A DNA stretch of 29,819 nt from IMG/VR virus record IMGVR_UViG_3300023174_004575, positions 1-29,819 of that record. One strand, written 5' to 3'. Made by a program: the position numbers and the translations under genes. A model generated the notes under the pieces. The model made no database searches. It was not told the DNA's origin and saw only the letters and a program-made list of their open reading frames with translations. This stretch comes from a virus. Of this stretch, positions 1-8,700 are shown piece after piece; position 1 is the stretch's first letter, and each line of letters opens with the position of its first letter.

Positions 1-528
1 GATCATTACCACTATTGGGCTGATGATGCAATCAAAGCTGATCTCAATACTAAAAGACATAACTTCAGTGTTGTGTGCTGCAATATTGGCAATGACTTTA
101 ATATCGCCACGGTCATTCGAAATGCTAATGCGTTTCTTGCAAAAGAAGTAGTAATCTATGGGCATAAAAAATATGATCGTCGTGGTACTGTTGGTACTCA
201 CCATTATACCAATTTTCATCATGTACGAACTATTGATAATCTTGGATCTTATTTTGAATCCAAGCAAGAATCAGGACCAATCAGACTAATTGGAATAGAT
301 AATATTCCTGAAGCCAAGGATGTAAATGCATTTGACTTTGATCCAAATGTACATTATATTATGATCTTTGGTCAGGAACAGATTGGCGTTCCTATGGATG
401 TGCTAAGTATGTGTGATGATGTCTTGTATATCCCTCAGTACGGATCTGTAAGAAGCATCAATGTTGGTTGCGCAAGTTCAATTATCATGAATAATTATTG
501 CGCTAAAATTCACTCCTCGGTAGTGTAA
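1..528 (+). CDS. SpoU/TrmH-family RNA 2'-O-methyltransferase (5' truncated)
   Basis: The reading frame is open from the first base of the window, so the start lies upstream; an internal GTG at 73 is only the first start-like codon. The protein carries the SpoU (SPOUT class) motifs in order: motif 1 around NIATVIRNA with the conserved Asn and Arg, motif 2 IFGQEQIGVP, and motif 3 IPQYGSVRSINVGCASS, which together form the knotted SAM-binding site. This family methylates ribose 2'-OH groups in tRNA or rRNA. The last 15 bases lie inside the tRNA-Gln gene. A tRNA target would fit the neighbourhood but is inference. The family is secure; the substrate is not. Confidence 0.88.
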   Translation, partial: DHYHYWADDAIKADLNTKRHNFSVVCCNIGNDFNIATVIRNANAFLAKEVVIYGHKKYDRRGTVGTHHYTNFHHVRTIDNLGSYFESKQESGPIRLIGIDNIPEAKDVNAFDFDPNVHYIMIFGQEQIGVPMDVLSMCDDVLYIPQYGSVRSINVGCASSIIMNNYCAKIHSSVV

Positions 529-583
529 TGGTAGCACCAGAGACTTTGGATCTCTTTGTATAGGTTCGAATCCTATCTGAGGA
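514..583 (+). tRNA. tRNA-Gln (anticodon TTG)
   Basis: A complete 70-nt cloverleaf. The acceptor TCCTCGG pairs with CTGAGGA (one G-T pair), the D arm is GTGT/GCAC, the anticodon stem AGAGA/TCTCT encloses loop CTTTGGA with anticodon TTG, and the T arm is ATAGG/CCTAT around TTCGAAT. CCA is not encoded. The 5' end overlaps the 3' end of the methyltransferase gene by 15 bases. Confidence 0.95.
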
Positions 584-586
584 ATT

Positions 587-703
587 ATGACTGAGAAAAT
601 TATAGTATTATTAATATGTACTGTTGCGGCCATTCCTGGATTTTGGTTAATCGGCTATGGCATCTGGTGCATGATTCGTGATTCAAGAAAGAATAAAATA
701 TGA
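587..703 (+). CDS. Small single-span membrane protein, unknown function
   Basis: This 38-codon gene starts with ATG three bases after the tRNA-Gln and ends in TGA at 701-703, overlapping the ATG of the next gene (ATGA at 700-703), which indicates translational coupling. After a short MTEK start, residues 5-30 are almost wholly hydrophobic (IIVLLICTVAAIPGF and onward), followed by a basic tail RDSRKNK. That pattern fits one transmembrane helix with a cytoplasmic C-terminus. There is no recognisable family. Compact spacing and coupling argue that it is real. A holin or spanin role is possible but nothing in the sequence shows it. Confidence 0.6.
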   Translation: MTEKIIVLLICTVAAIPGFWLIGYGIWCMIRDSRKNKI

Positions 704-960
704 GTAATATGAAACCTATCGGTAAATGGATTGTCGCAAAGTCTATGATTGGTGGAGAAAAGAAAACCGAAGCCGGCATTATCTTTCAAGAAAAATCCAA
801 ATCAAAGATTATTCCTGCAAAAGTTGTTTCTGTTGGAAATAAGATAACTGAAGATATTCAAGTGGATGATATCATCTGGTGGGATGTAAGCAAGATCAAA
901 GATGGATATGGTGGAAACCATTTGGTGCATCAAGACTGGATTGAAATGGTTGAAAGATAA
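700..960 (+). CDS. GroES-like co-chaperonin
   Basis: This 86-residue protein has the GroES fold pattern: MKPIGKWIVAK at the N-terminus, a glycine- and lysine-rich segment (residues 17-25) where the GroEL-binding mobile loop lies, then GIIF, AKVVSVGNK, VDDIIWWD and a final strand ending WIEMVER. Bacterial GroES is about 95 residues, so this is a slightly short version. In T4 the analogous gp31 replaces host GroES so that GroEL can fold the major capsid protein, and the same role is inferred here. The start overlaps the stop of the membrane-protein gene, and a strong terminator follows immediately. Confidence 0.78.
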   Translation: MSNMKPIGKWIVAKSMIGGEKKTEAGIIFQEKSKSKIIPAKVVSVGNKITEDIQVDDIIWWDVSKIKDGYGGNHLVHQDWIEMVER

Positions 961-963
961 AAA

Positions 964-995
964 AAAAACAATCTCCTGTAAAGGAGATTGTTTTT
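964..995. terminator. Bidirectional rho-independent terminator
   Basis: The perfect 10-bp stem ACAATCTCCT/AGGAGATTGT has a GTAA loop, flanked by an A run on the left and a T run on the right. It can terminate the GroES operon on + and the converging 435-residue protein gene on -. Confidence 0.9.
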
Positions 996-1017
996 AGAAT
1001 TAACTATAAAGTAATTT

Positions 1018-2325
1018 TTATTTATTAACAAATACTCTGCGGTTCAATGCTTGATTGACACTTTGTGGCATATTAAATAAAGCATTGGCTGCATTACCAA
1101 ATGCATTGCCAAGATCTCCAAGTAGACCACGTTTTTCTGAAGCAGGTACTGTAGAATCAGAGGGTGATCCAATCATTAATTCATTTGGAGATGGGATTTT
1201 AGTGCCCGATTTTCCTTCTTTAGTTAAGTTTTCAGATGATTTTTTAATAGAAGGAACATCTTTACCATAAAAAAGTTTATGACCTTCTCTTCCCATTGCT
1301 TCTCCAGAATTATTTTGTTGACTTAATTGTTCCAGACTTTCACTTCCTGGCATTCCTCTTCCAAACAAACCATTATTTTGTTGTTGAGAACCTGATTGTG
1401 GTTGATCAGTTTGTTGAGTTCTATCACCTGCAAAAGATCCAGGAAGATTTAATGGTGATGTTGCATTCTTCAACCAACTGTCGTCTCCCATATAAAGTTT
1501 TGAAGTATCAACTTTTGTATCTCCTTGAGGTGCTGGAGCAGATTGTTGTTGCTCCTTGGCCCAATCTGGTTTTGGTGAATATTCGCCACCATTTTTGGGA
1601 TTAACTTTGGTTTGTGGTAAACCTTCTTTAACCCAATCTGGCATTGGTGAATATTGTCGTCCTTGAGCATCAATTCTGGCTGGAGGCGCACCTTCATCAG
1701 ATCCGTCAAGTCTACGATCTGGTTGTGCTGGTTTTATATTCTTACGCAAATCAGATAATCTTCTCATAAAATCTAACTGATTTTGATTACTTGAAGCTGA
1801 TGATTGTGCAACTTCCGCTGGTGTAGTTGGAGCAGCTGCTTGTTTAGGTGTTGCTTTTGGTGAGGATGGCTTTCCATATCCCAAATCCATTGGATGTGGA
1901 GGTTGATTTGGAGGCATTGGAGTTGTGCGGGGATTATTCCAACCTCTATCTGGTTGTCCAGGAACTCTTTGTAAAAGAGTTGGAGGATTATTTACGGCAG
2001 TTTGTTGAGCTGGAGCTGTTTGTTTTGGTGCTGTTTGTTGAGCAGGAACAGCTTCTGGCTTTGGTTGATTAACACCAGTACGACGATTTAATTCTGCTTC
2101 CATTTCCAAATATTCTTTTGATTGAGGACGATTGCCACTTTGCTTAATTTGTCTCATACGATCTCTTAATTCATTATTTCCAGCATCTGATTCTGGAATG
2201 GCTGGTCCACCACTTGAAGGAGACCATGCACCCGCTTCCATCAATTGTAATTGATGTCGCAAATTTTGAATTTGTTCGCTTAGAGCTTCAGATTTGTTAC
2301 GATAATAGTTTGTTAGATAATCCAT
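1018..2325 (-). CDS. Putative virion protein with N-terminal YYRN coiled-coil tag, Pro/Gln-rich
   Basis: A 435-residue protein of unknown function. Residues 1-30 (MDYLTNYYRNKSEAL onward) form a predicted amphipathic helix nearly identical in layout to the starts of the genes at 3274-4011 and 25199-26044. It ends in LME|AG (residues 28-32), an [L/I]-x-E site of the type cut by T4-like prohead proteases. The rest is low complexity, rich in Pro, Gln, Ser and Asn. Near residues 201-235 a motif DRRLDGSDEGAP...YSPMPDWVK appears, shared with the gene at 26049-27599, and a second EYSPKPDWAK copy follows. ATG 2325 lies 5 nt from a perfect TATAAATA late promoter. A head internal or scaffold protein is inferred. 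Confidence 0.7.
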   Translation of the reverse strand: MDYLTNYYRNKSEALSEQIQNLRHQLQLMEAGAWSPSSGGPAIPESDAGNNELRDRMRQIKQSGNRPQSKEYLEMEAELNRRTGVNQPKPEAVPAQQTAPKQTAPAQQTAVNNPPTLLQRVPGQPDRGWNNPRTTPMPPNQPPHPMDLGYGKPSSPKATPKQAAAPTTPAEVAQSSASSNQNQLDFMRRLSDLRKNIKPAQPDRRLDGSDEGAPPARIDAQGRQYSPMPDWVKEGLPQTKVNPKNGGEYSPKPDWAKEQQQSAPAPQGDTKVDTSKLYMGDDSWLKNATSPLNLPGSFAGDRTQQTDQPQSGSQQQNNGLFGRGMPGSESLEQLSQQNNSGEAMGREGHKLFYGKDVPSIKKSSENLTKEGKSGTKIPSPNELMIGSPSDSTVPASEKRGLLGDLGNAFGNAANALFNMPQSVNQALNRRVFVNK

Positions 2326-2330
2326 AATAA

Positions 2331-2338
2331 TATTTATA
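2331..2338 (-). promoter_or_regulatory. T4-type late promoter TATAAATA
   Basis: A perfect T4 late -10 consensus on the minus strand, 5 nt before ATG 2325. With T4 spacing the +1 would be the A of the ATG, giving a leaderless mRNA. Confidence 0.75.
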
Positions 2339-3194
2339 AACTCAATTTCTCGTCTTGTTTTGATTTAATGTAATTATTAATTTTGTCAAAGTATCCCATA
2401 TTTCGAAGTTCTTTGAAAATTAAATTTCCATGTGAAAATTCACCATACTTCTTAATTCCCCCAGTACGCATGCTTTTAAATTTATCTTTTAATTTTTGAA
2501 ATGCCTCTTCTTCGGCATTTGATGCAATCAAAGAATCAATTATTTCCATATATTCAATTACTTTCTTTTGAACATTTGGATTGCTTAAATTTACTTCCTG
2601 ATGAACTGGTTCTGCCAACCATTCTCCATCAGTCAGACTATAGACTCCCTGATCTTTTGGGAAGCCGTCATTCATATCCTGTGCGTATATTTCAACATCA
2701 TTATCATAAATTTTTATATCATGTGTCAATGACCAAAGTTGCTTTTTGTCTTTGAGATAATCATCTATAAAGTCTGGGCAGTTTGGAATCGCATCAACAT
2801 CTACAAGAATATGAAGATCTATATCTGAATGCTCAGTGTAATTGTAATTTGCATTACCACCAACGAGAATCATATCCTTGACCGCTTCAATTGGAATATT
2901 TGCCCAAGAGATCCAGGTTTGACCAATTTCAATGAGTTTATTTCTTACATCATCTTTAAGTTCAAACCCATCCCACAGATCTGGATTCAAAACATCATGA
3001 TATTTCAAAGTTGATTTTAATTCTTCTTTGATAAAATCTGCAAACCCAAATATTCTGGATTCATTTCTTTCATGCTTTGATATTTCAATAGCCTGTAGTT
3101 GAGCAACGGCTTTTTTCTTTGAAGAATGTTTTCCAAGAACTTTCTTGCCTGTTGAGTCCAGAACATAAAATTTGTCACCTACTGCTTTAATCAT
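2334..3194 (-). CDS. Nucleotidyltransferase-domain protein (Pol beta-like)
   Basis: A 286-residue protein. Residues 1-45 (KFYVLDSTGKKVLGKHSSK, then KKAVAQLQAIEISKH) resemble a short module seen at the start of many phage head proteins. Residues 51-58 (FADFIKEE) resemble a T4 capsid-targeting peptide. The central part has the minimal nucleotidyltransferase signature: VGGNANYNYTEHSDIDLHIL, with the GG at 112-113 and metal-binding acids D124 and D126; VEIY near residue 168 is a plausible third-acid strand. Such enzymes transfer a nucleotide to RNA, small molecules or protein, but the substrate is unknown. It has its own late promoter 5 nt upstream of the ATG, downstream of a terminator. Confidence 0.72.
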   Translation of the reverse strand: MIKAVGDKFYVLDSTGKKVLGKHSSKKKAVAQLQAIEISKHERNESRIFGFADFIKEELKSTLKYHDVLNPDLWDGFELKDDVRNKLIEIGQTWISWANIPIEAVKDMILVGGNANYNYTEHSDIDLHILVDVDAIPNCPDFIDDYLKDKKQLWSLTHDIKIYDNDVEIYAQDMNDGFPKDQGVYSLTDGEWLAEPVHQEVNLSNPNVQKKVIEYMEIIDSLIASNAEEEAFQKLKDKFKSMRTGGIKKYGEFSHGNLIFKELRNMGYFDKINNYIKSKQDEKLSL

Positions 3195-3199
3195 ACAAT

Positions 3200-3206
3200 T
3201 ATTTAT
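3200..3206 (-). promoter_or_regulatory. T4-type late promoter ATAAATA
   Basis: ATAAATA on the minus strand, 5 nt before ATG 3194. It lies just beyond the terminator at 3213-3244, so the downstream gene needs its own promoter. The geometry predicts a leaderless mRNA. Confidence 0.72.
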
Positions 3207-3212
3207 GGAAAG

Positions 3213-3265
3213 AAAAACCCCTTCTGCGCAGAGATTAGAAGGGGTCGAAAGATCGTAAGATCTTT
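3213..3265 (-). terminator. Terminator with a preceding hairpin (minus strand)
   Basis: Reading on minus after the stop at 3274, there is a 7-bp hairpin AAAGATC/GATCTTT (3248-3265, 4-nt loop). It is followed by an 8-bp stem CCCCTTCT/AGAAGGGG (3218-3244) and a T5 run (3217-3213). The second hairpin with T run is a standard intrinsic terminator for the 3274-4011 transcript. Confidence 0.82.
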
Positions 3266-3273
3266 ACAGGGGA

Positions 3274-4011
3274 TTAGTCACCAGTCCATCTGGAACCGGA
3301 ACCGGGCAGTCCGTAACCACGAAGTTCAGTTTGTTCGTCAGCAGTCAACGGACCTCTACGAGTTGATGGATGACCTTTTTGGGCTTCTTCATAATGTGGA
3401 TGTGCTCTCATTGCTGCTTCAGCTTTTAATTGTTGTTCACGTGCAGCTAAAAATGTTGGATCTTGTAAAAAGCCTCTTTGTTGATAATTTGGACCCATTG
3501 CAGTTCTGGCAGTATCATGAAGTTTTCCTACTGCATCACCAGCAGCTATGGCAGCTGAAGCAGCATCGGCAAACGATTCTGATGGATATGGTGTGCCATA
3601 TGCTTTGGCATTCCATGTAATTTCTTCATCATTTGTCAAAGTAGCAACATCCTTCTGACCTTGTGAAGGAGAATCTTCAAAATCTTTTGTTACTCCGTTT
3701 TCATTAATAACTCTTGGAAAGCCACCATAGTTCATGATACCACCATGAATTTCACGGCCTTCTTTAATTACCTTCTTCTTTTCAGCCATCTTTTTCTTGA
3801 TAGCCTTGTCTTTGGAGCCAAAATATTCATCCTTTGATGATTCGACTTCACCATCTCCATCATAATCCTTGTCGGCCATCTTTTCTTTCTTAGAATCTTT
3901 CTTGCTTTTATTCTTGGCCTTTTTCTTTTCATTAATTTTGGCTTCAAGAATATTAAGTTGTTGCTGAAGTTGCTCGCAAAGGTTACGGTAGTAATTTTCT
4001 AAGTGTTTCAT
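3274..4011 (-). CDS. Putative virion protein with YYRN tag and EF-hand-like loop
   Basis: A 245-residue protein. Residues 1-28 (MKHLENYYRNLCEQLQQQLN onward) match the helical tag of the genes at 1018-2325 and 25199-26044, with possible [L/I]-x-E cleavage sites ILE|A (residue 23) and INE|K (residue 28). A Lys-rich linker follows, then an acidic DKDYDGDGEVES loop near residue 48 that matches the calcium-binding DxDxDG pattern of EF-hands and dockerins, then GSKDKAIKKKMAEKK. The rest is Ala/Gly-rich without a recognised domain. This arrangement recalls small virion proteins of marine T4-like phages, but function is unknown. A late promoter lies 5 nt upstream and a terminator follows. Confidence 0.7.
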   Translation of the reverse strand: MKHLENYYRNLCEQLQQQLNILEAKINEKKKAKNKSKKDSKKEKMADKDYDGDGEVESSKDEYFGSKDKAIKKKMAEKKKVIKEGREIHGGIMNYGGFPRVINENGVTKDFEDSPSQGQKDVATLTNDEEITWNAKAYGTPYPSESFADAASAAIAAGDAVGKLHDTARTAMGPNYQQRGFLQDPTFLAAREQQLKAEAAMRAHPHYEEAQKGHPSTRRGPLTADEQTELRGYGLPGSGSRWTGD

Positions 4012-4016
4012 AATAT

Positions 4017-4023
4017 TATTTAT
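4017..4023 (-). promoter_or_regulatory. T4-type late promoter ATAAATA
   Basis: Minus-strand ATAAATA, 5 nt before ATG 4011 with no room for a ribosome-binding site. It predicts a leaderless transcript. Confidence 0.72.
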
Positions 4024-4029
4024 TGTTTA

Positions 4030-4356
4030 TTATTTGTGTAGTTTACGTAAAGTTAGTGCAAGACGAGCACGCTTACCAAGTTTGCCACCCTTTTTAGCGG
4101 CCTTTTCTAGCTTGCCAACTGGAATATTTTTATCTGACTTAACTTTCAAAGACTTATGAAGTGCACCGGGCTTCTTGATTGCATCTTGAATCCACTTTTT
4201 TTTCTTTTCTTTTTCTTCAGAAAGAACTTCTTCTGAAAGATATTCATCGGTTTCTTCAAAAATAGTGTCAATGATTTCGTCAGAAATTTCAAGTTGTTCT
4301 GTTAAAGCTTCAATATGTCTAACTAGTTCATTAATTTTATTAAATAGTGGATCCAT
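4030..4356 (-). CDS. Small basic phage protein with WIQDAIKKPGALH C-terminal motif
   Basis: A 108-residue protein starting MDPLFNKINELVRHIEALTEQ, a helical N-terminus with INEL, then an acidic stretch (EETDEYLSEEVLSEEKEK). The strongly basic C-terminal half holds WIQDAIKKPGALHKSL, IPVGKLEKAAKKGGKLGKRA and RLALTLRKLHK. A similar C-terminal module (W-I-x-x-A-I-K-K-P-G-x-L, then K-R-A-x-L-A-x-T-L-K) recurs in proteins of unrelated tailed phages; its function is not established, and nucleic-acid binding in the head is inferred from charge. The ATG at 4356 was chosen over 4440 because a CTAAATA late promoter and an AAAGGAA ribosome-binding site precede it, and the longer form would overlap the next gene. 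Confidence 0.78.
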   Translation of the reverse strand: MDPLFNKINELVRHIEALTEQLEISDEIIDTIFEETDEYLSEEVLSEEKEKKKKWIQDAIKKPGALHKSLKVKSDKNIPVGKLEKAAKKGGKLGKRARLALTLRKLHK

Positions 4357-4372
4357 AAAAGTTCCTTTAAAA

Positions 4373-4379
4373 TATTTAG
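4373..4379 (-). promoter_or_regulatory. T4-type late promoter CTAAATA with downstream SD
   Basis: Minus-strand CTAAATA, 16 nt before ATG 4356, followed by AAAGGAA at SD distance. This is one of the conventional leadered late promoters in the window and fixes the start of the 108-residue gene. Confidence 0.72.
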
Positions 4380-4381
4380 TA

Positions 4382-5773
4382 TTAAAGAATTGTAATTCCT
4401 GTAAGAGTATTGCCGACTGTTTCCACCCACATACCAACATTACCAGATGGACCTGGCAATGTTATTCCCTGTACTGACAAAGTATTTCCTGATTTTACTG
4501 TAACTCTCCACCAATAGGTTGAACCATAATATGCTGGCGCACCACTTACAAGATATTTGCTCAACCAATCTACTCTATTGGTATTTGTAGATGCAACTCC
4601 TAAAGTAAATCCACCAATTCTAGAATTTACTTCGGTTAATGTATCATTAAGAAGTAATGCCATCGCAGTAATGCCACTTGCATTTGTGCCATAATCATTA
4701 AAATAACCAAATGCTTTTACTCCATGTAAAGCAGCATGTCTTACTAATTCATAATAATATGCTGAATTTCCTGCTGCACTATAAGTTTGTCCTACATTTG
4801 CATTCCATCCAGCCTTTACATCAGCAAATCCTACTGGTGGTGGTTTAAATGTTACTCCACCACCCGTATATAAAGGAGATGCAAACCAAGGAGTTAAAGG
4901 AATATTTGGAGCATTTCTTTTTGCTGAACGCAATTTTTGCATAGTAATTAAAAAACTACTCCAAGGACTTCTAGAAACTGTATATACAGGATTTGTAGTT
5001 GCTCCCGGTAATAATCTGGTTGAATCGGTTGTACTAATTTGCCAACCTGTTTGAATAGTATCAATTTCTCCATATAAAACTGGAGAGGTAGCATTACCAA
5101 CCATATTGGAACGATATTCTGGGTGACCATTTAGATCCGGTGGAGCATCAGAAGTGCTTCCACTATAAAATGCATCATAATTACTTCCTTGTGCAGATGG
5201 ATATCTTGCTACTGTTGGTTCCCATAAAACTTTATCAATTAATTTATTTCTAAAAGTTTCAACAGATTTATTCCAAACAACATAATCATATGATTGTGCT
5301 GCTGGTAAATTTATTTTACCAATTGTAGCACCTTCTGCTGCCATTTGTGCGCTTAAAGAAGTAACTCCATTCCATGACTGCGTATAATTTGAATTTCTTG
5401 CAAATGCTGCGGTTAAACCAGTAATACCTGTTATTGTAAAACTAGTAAAGGCGCCATTTCCAGTAGTATCTACTTCAACATCAGCAAATAACCAATCAAT
5501 AACACCACCAGAATTACCAATAGCATCTAAAACTTTATTCCAAGCAGCTTTACCTAATGAAAGGCCATTATCTGCCCATGGTGTAGACCAAACTCCAGCA
5601 CAAAATCCTGCTACTCCAAGATCAGTATAAAAAGTCTGTCCACCGGATGATCCAGTTATTCCTTTATCCGAATTAAAAGTCCAATAACCAAAAGCAAAAG
5701 AATATGGTTCTATTGCTCTTTTATTTTTTGGCAATGCTAACAATCTTGTAATGGCTGCAGTTAATCCACCCAT
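4382..5773 (-). CDS. Third, diverged unit of the giant repeat protein
   Basis: A 463-residue protein from ATG 5773, starting MGGLTAAITRLLALPKNKRA. Its ATG overlaps the stop of the 2007-residue gene (TAATG), so it is probably translated by reinitiation. The protein aligns by eye with the two units of that giant protein. Its FADVEVD segment corresponds to ESDDEY and ECDDEY there; YYYELVRHAALHGVKAFGYF corresponds to YYENIRHQYLNKAGRYTHW; and YLVSGAPAYYGSTYWWRVTV corresponds to YLMSGAQKVDGQYLWRITF. It is about half as long as the other units. The acidic strands and aromatic motifs suggest an alpha/beta-barrel carbohydrate-active fold, which is inference. A TTG start at 5794 was rejected in favour of the coupled ATG. 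Confidence 0.72.
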   Translation of the reverse strand: MGGLTAAITRLLALPKNKRAIEPYSFAFGYWTFNSDKGITGSSGGQTFYTDLGVAGFCAGVWSTPWADNGLSLGKAAWNKVLDAIGNSGGVIDWLFADVEVDTTGNGAFTSFTITGITGLTAAFARNSNYTQSWNGVTSLSAQMAAEGATIGKINLPAAQSYDYVVWNKSVETFRNKLIDKVLWEPTVARYPSAQGSNYDAFYSGSTSDAPPDLNGHPEYRSNMVGNATSPVLYGEIDTIQTGWQISTTDSTRLLPGATTNPVYTVSRSPWSSFLITMQKLRSAKRNAPNIPLTPWFASPLYTGGGVTFKPPPVGFADVKAGWNANVGQTYSAAGNSAYYYELVRHAALHGVKAFGYFNDYGTNASGITAMALLLNDTLTEVNSRIGGFTLGVASTNTNRVDWLSKYLVSGAPAYYGSTYWWRVTVKSGNTLSVQGITLPGPSGNVGMWVETVGNTLTGITIL

Positions 5774-8700
5774 TATCCTATACCATCCTTCCAATCATCA
5801 TTTAGTGTTCGTTGAGTAAAGAATGCAAGCGGACTAACGTAATCAAATAGATTTACATTTGCTGCCCAATTATTTAGGGTTGTAGTGTCGGAACCAGTAT
5901 CAAATGGCCAATTAAAAGCAAACGCATTAATTGCAGGTCTAGTATTTGCTTCTGTCATTGTAAATGGATTATATTGAAATGGAGGATTATCTGGTAGATT
6001 CAATACTCCTAATCTTTCAGCTTCAGAGACTGGGGGATTTTCAACAATAGGAACTTCATAACGATCAGAAGTCCACCAAATACCAAACTTGCTATTTGGA
6101 TTATTAATGTAATCCGTTACAGTATTAATATTGTAAGCAGTTGTAATACCACTTACCGATCCACGAACAATTATTGGAGACTGTGTAGCAGGATGTGCAA
6201 ATGTGATTCTCCAAAGATAATCTCCATCAACTTTTTGAGCTCCAGATATTAAGTATGACCGTTCATCCATGTTTACAGGAGCCAAATATATGGTTTCCCA
6301 TACAATACCATTTCCCTTGGTCTGCAATTCTCCCAATACTGTGTTTATTGGTCTGGCAAGATTCATTGCCATAGCACCACATACTCCAAAATACGTCAAA
6401 CCACCTGTTCTAACAGGATTGGAAGTTGTAGCTTGCGGAAAATATCGTGGGAAATTTCCAGCACCAACACCACTCATGTATGATGTTGATATTGAAGTTG
6501 TGCAAGTATATTGTGGTGGATTCCAATATGAAAATCTTCCAGTTTTGTTTAAATACTGGTGTCTCATATTTTCATAATACATCGGGCTAGTTTCACCATA
6601 AACAAATGTTACCCCAGTAGCAGAAGTAGTTAATAGTTCATAATTAAAAGTGATTCCTTTTGGTACAAAGTAAAAATTTAATATTGAACTATTGGGCTTG
6701 CTGGGTTCCAGATTACTCCAATATGGATGTGCAATCCAAGAATTAATTGGTTTTTGAATTTTGTTCCAGTTTGATCCAGATATTCCTGGATAATTTACTG
6801 GATCATTCATTTGTAATTTGGCAGTTGCAACATTTACACTGGCCATATGTCTTCCAGTTTTTACATCTCCGAGCAGAGCCATGAATGCCATTGGATACCA
6901 GTGAGTCCAATATTGATTATAAAGAGTTCCAGCTGGAAGAGTATTTCCAGGGAATGGATTTCCGCAATTATCCAATCTTCCGGTATTTGAGTATGTTGTA
7001 GTTGAGGTAGAACCACCAATAAGTTCTCTACTAATACATCCATAAGTCAATCCCATAGAACTAATAATTTGTTTTTGTAAAATAGGAGCATAGTTAGCTG
7101 GACCTATGGTTGCACCACCATTAAATGTTTTTACATTTATTCCCCATACAGGATTTAAATGCCATCCCAAATAATGTGGTGCTCTATCAAATCCAACTTT
7201 AAGTTGGTTGGCTGCACTTGATCCAAATGCTCCAGTTGGATCAAATTTAAAGAATCCACAATTACCAAGTGTTTCTGCACATGCACGACAAATTACTATT
7301 TGAGCAGGAGCACATGATCCCAAATAAAATTCAGGTAGCCATTTTCTAGCATCGGTGTCATTGTAAAGTGGACCAGTTGAATTATTATTTCTATAAAATA
7401 ACATAACTGAATAATCATACCATCCAAGTGTTCCTTTTCCAAAAGTAACACCACTGCTTGACAATTTATATGAATTTCCTTTTACATCCAAATTTCTATC
7501 AATTAATTGATATGCATTACTTTGTTGATCAATTTGCGCAACTCCATAAAAATTCATATTATCAATATCACCAACTTTACTCATTGGTGAATTGTACATT
7601 GCTGTCAATGTTAGATTAAAATTATTATATCCATAATAATTTGTAACATTAATATCTGCATCAATTGGATCACGTGATGGATTTGGATATGGTACATAAT
7701 CATTTCCAGATCTTGTTAAACTATTAGTTAGATATAAATCTGGTGCTGGATTATTATAAGAAGGTGGCATATATTCTTTTGTTGCCACGTTTGTTCTAGC
7801 ATAATAGTAATTACCACTTAAAGAATTGTCAGCACAAATACCATTGTATTGCTTAAAATCATTAACACAATCAGTCCACATGTAGGCTATCCAATCCTGC
7901 AATGCAGCTTGATATTCTGGCTGCAAGTATTGGAATGGACTACCACCTGCGGCAATATTTCCCTGTGTATTTACATTACCAAGAGCTGTCAATCCTCTTA
8001 CATATCTAAATCCAGATGGATTGCTGGTAAATCCTCTTGTCAAAAGGAAAGCTTCCATAGAAGTAATACCTTCTGCAATCAAAGAATCTGGTGCAGCAGA
8101 AGAACCATAAAAATTAGCATACCAAGTAGATCCTGATGGGCTAAAATTTGGATAAAGCATTACTTTATAAAATTCTGGATCACCGGCATTATTGCCGCCT
8201 TGTCCTATTGATCTGAAATCCCAGTTCGCAGTAGATGAGTATTCATCATCACATTCCCAGTGTGCCATAGTAAAACCAAGAGATGCTGCTCTTAAATAAA
8301 ATGCTTTAAATTCAGCACGAGCAAAATTTATTTTACGTTTTATCCAAGGTGTCCAAACTCTGCTCAAATATGTTGCGCCTTGACTGGCATCATATTTGGT
8401 TGCTAAAAATTGTTCGGAACCAGTAATTCCAACGCCATAGACACCTCCAAGTTGATCTACCCATCTCCAAATTCTTGATGGATAAAAAACTCTATATTTA
8501 TTTGGAATCCATGAATAATCTGAAACTATTCTATCTACTAGACTTGTAGTTATAAATCCAGTTGAACCAAATGTAAATCCAATATATCCGGTGGCAGAAT
8601 TCCATGGTGCAGTTGCTCCTAAAATATCTCCGTTATCAGTATTGGTTTCGCCGCCAACACCAGCCCATTCTGCTGTTTGTGTTATATCTGAACCACCTGC

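Noticed and set aside
5773-5794. Programmed or error frameshift joining the giant protein to its third unit
   Set aside because: No slippery heptamer is visible, the ends form a clean TAATG stop-start, and the downstream protein has its own start region resembling a fresh unit. A read-level check would still be worthwhile.
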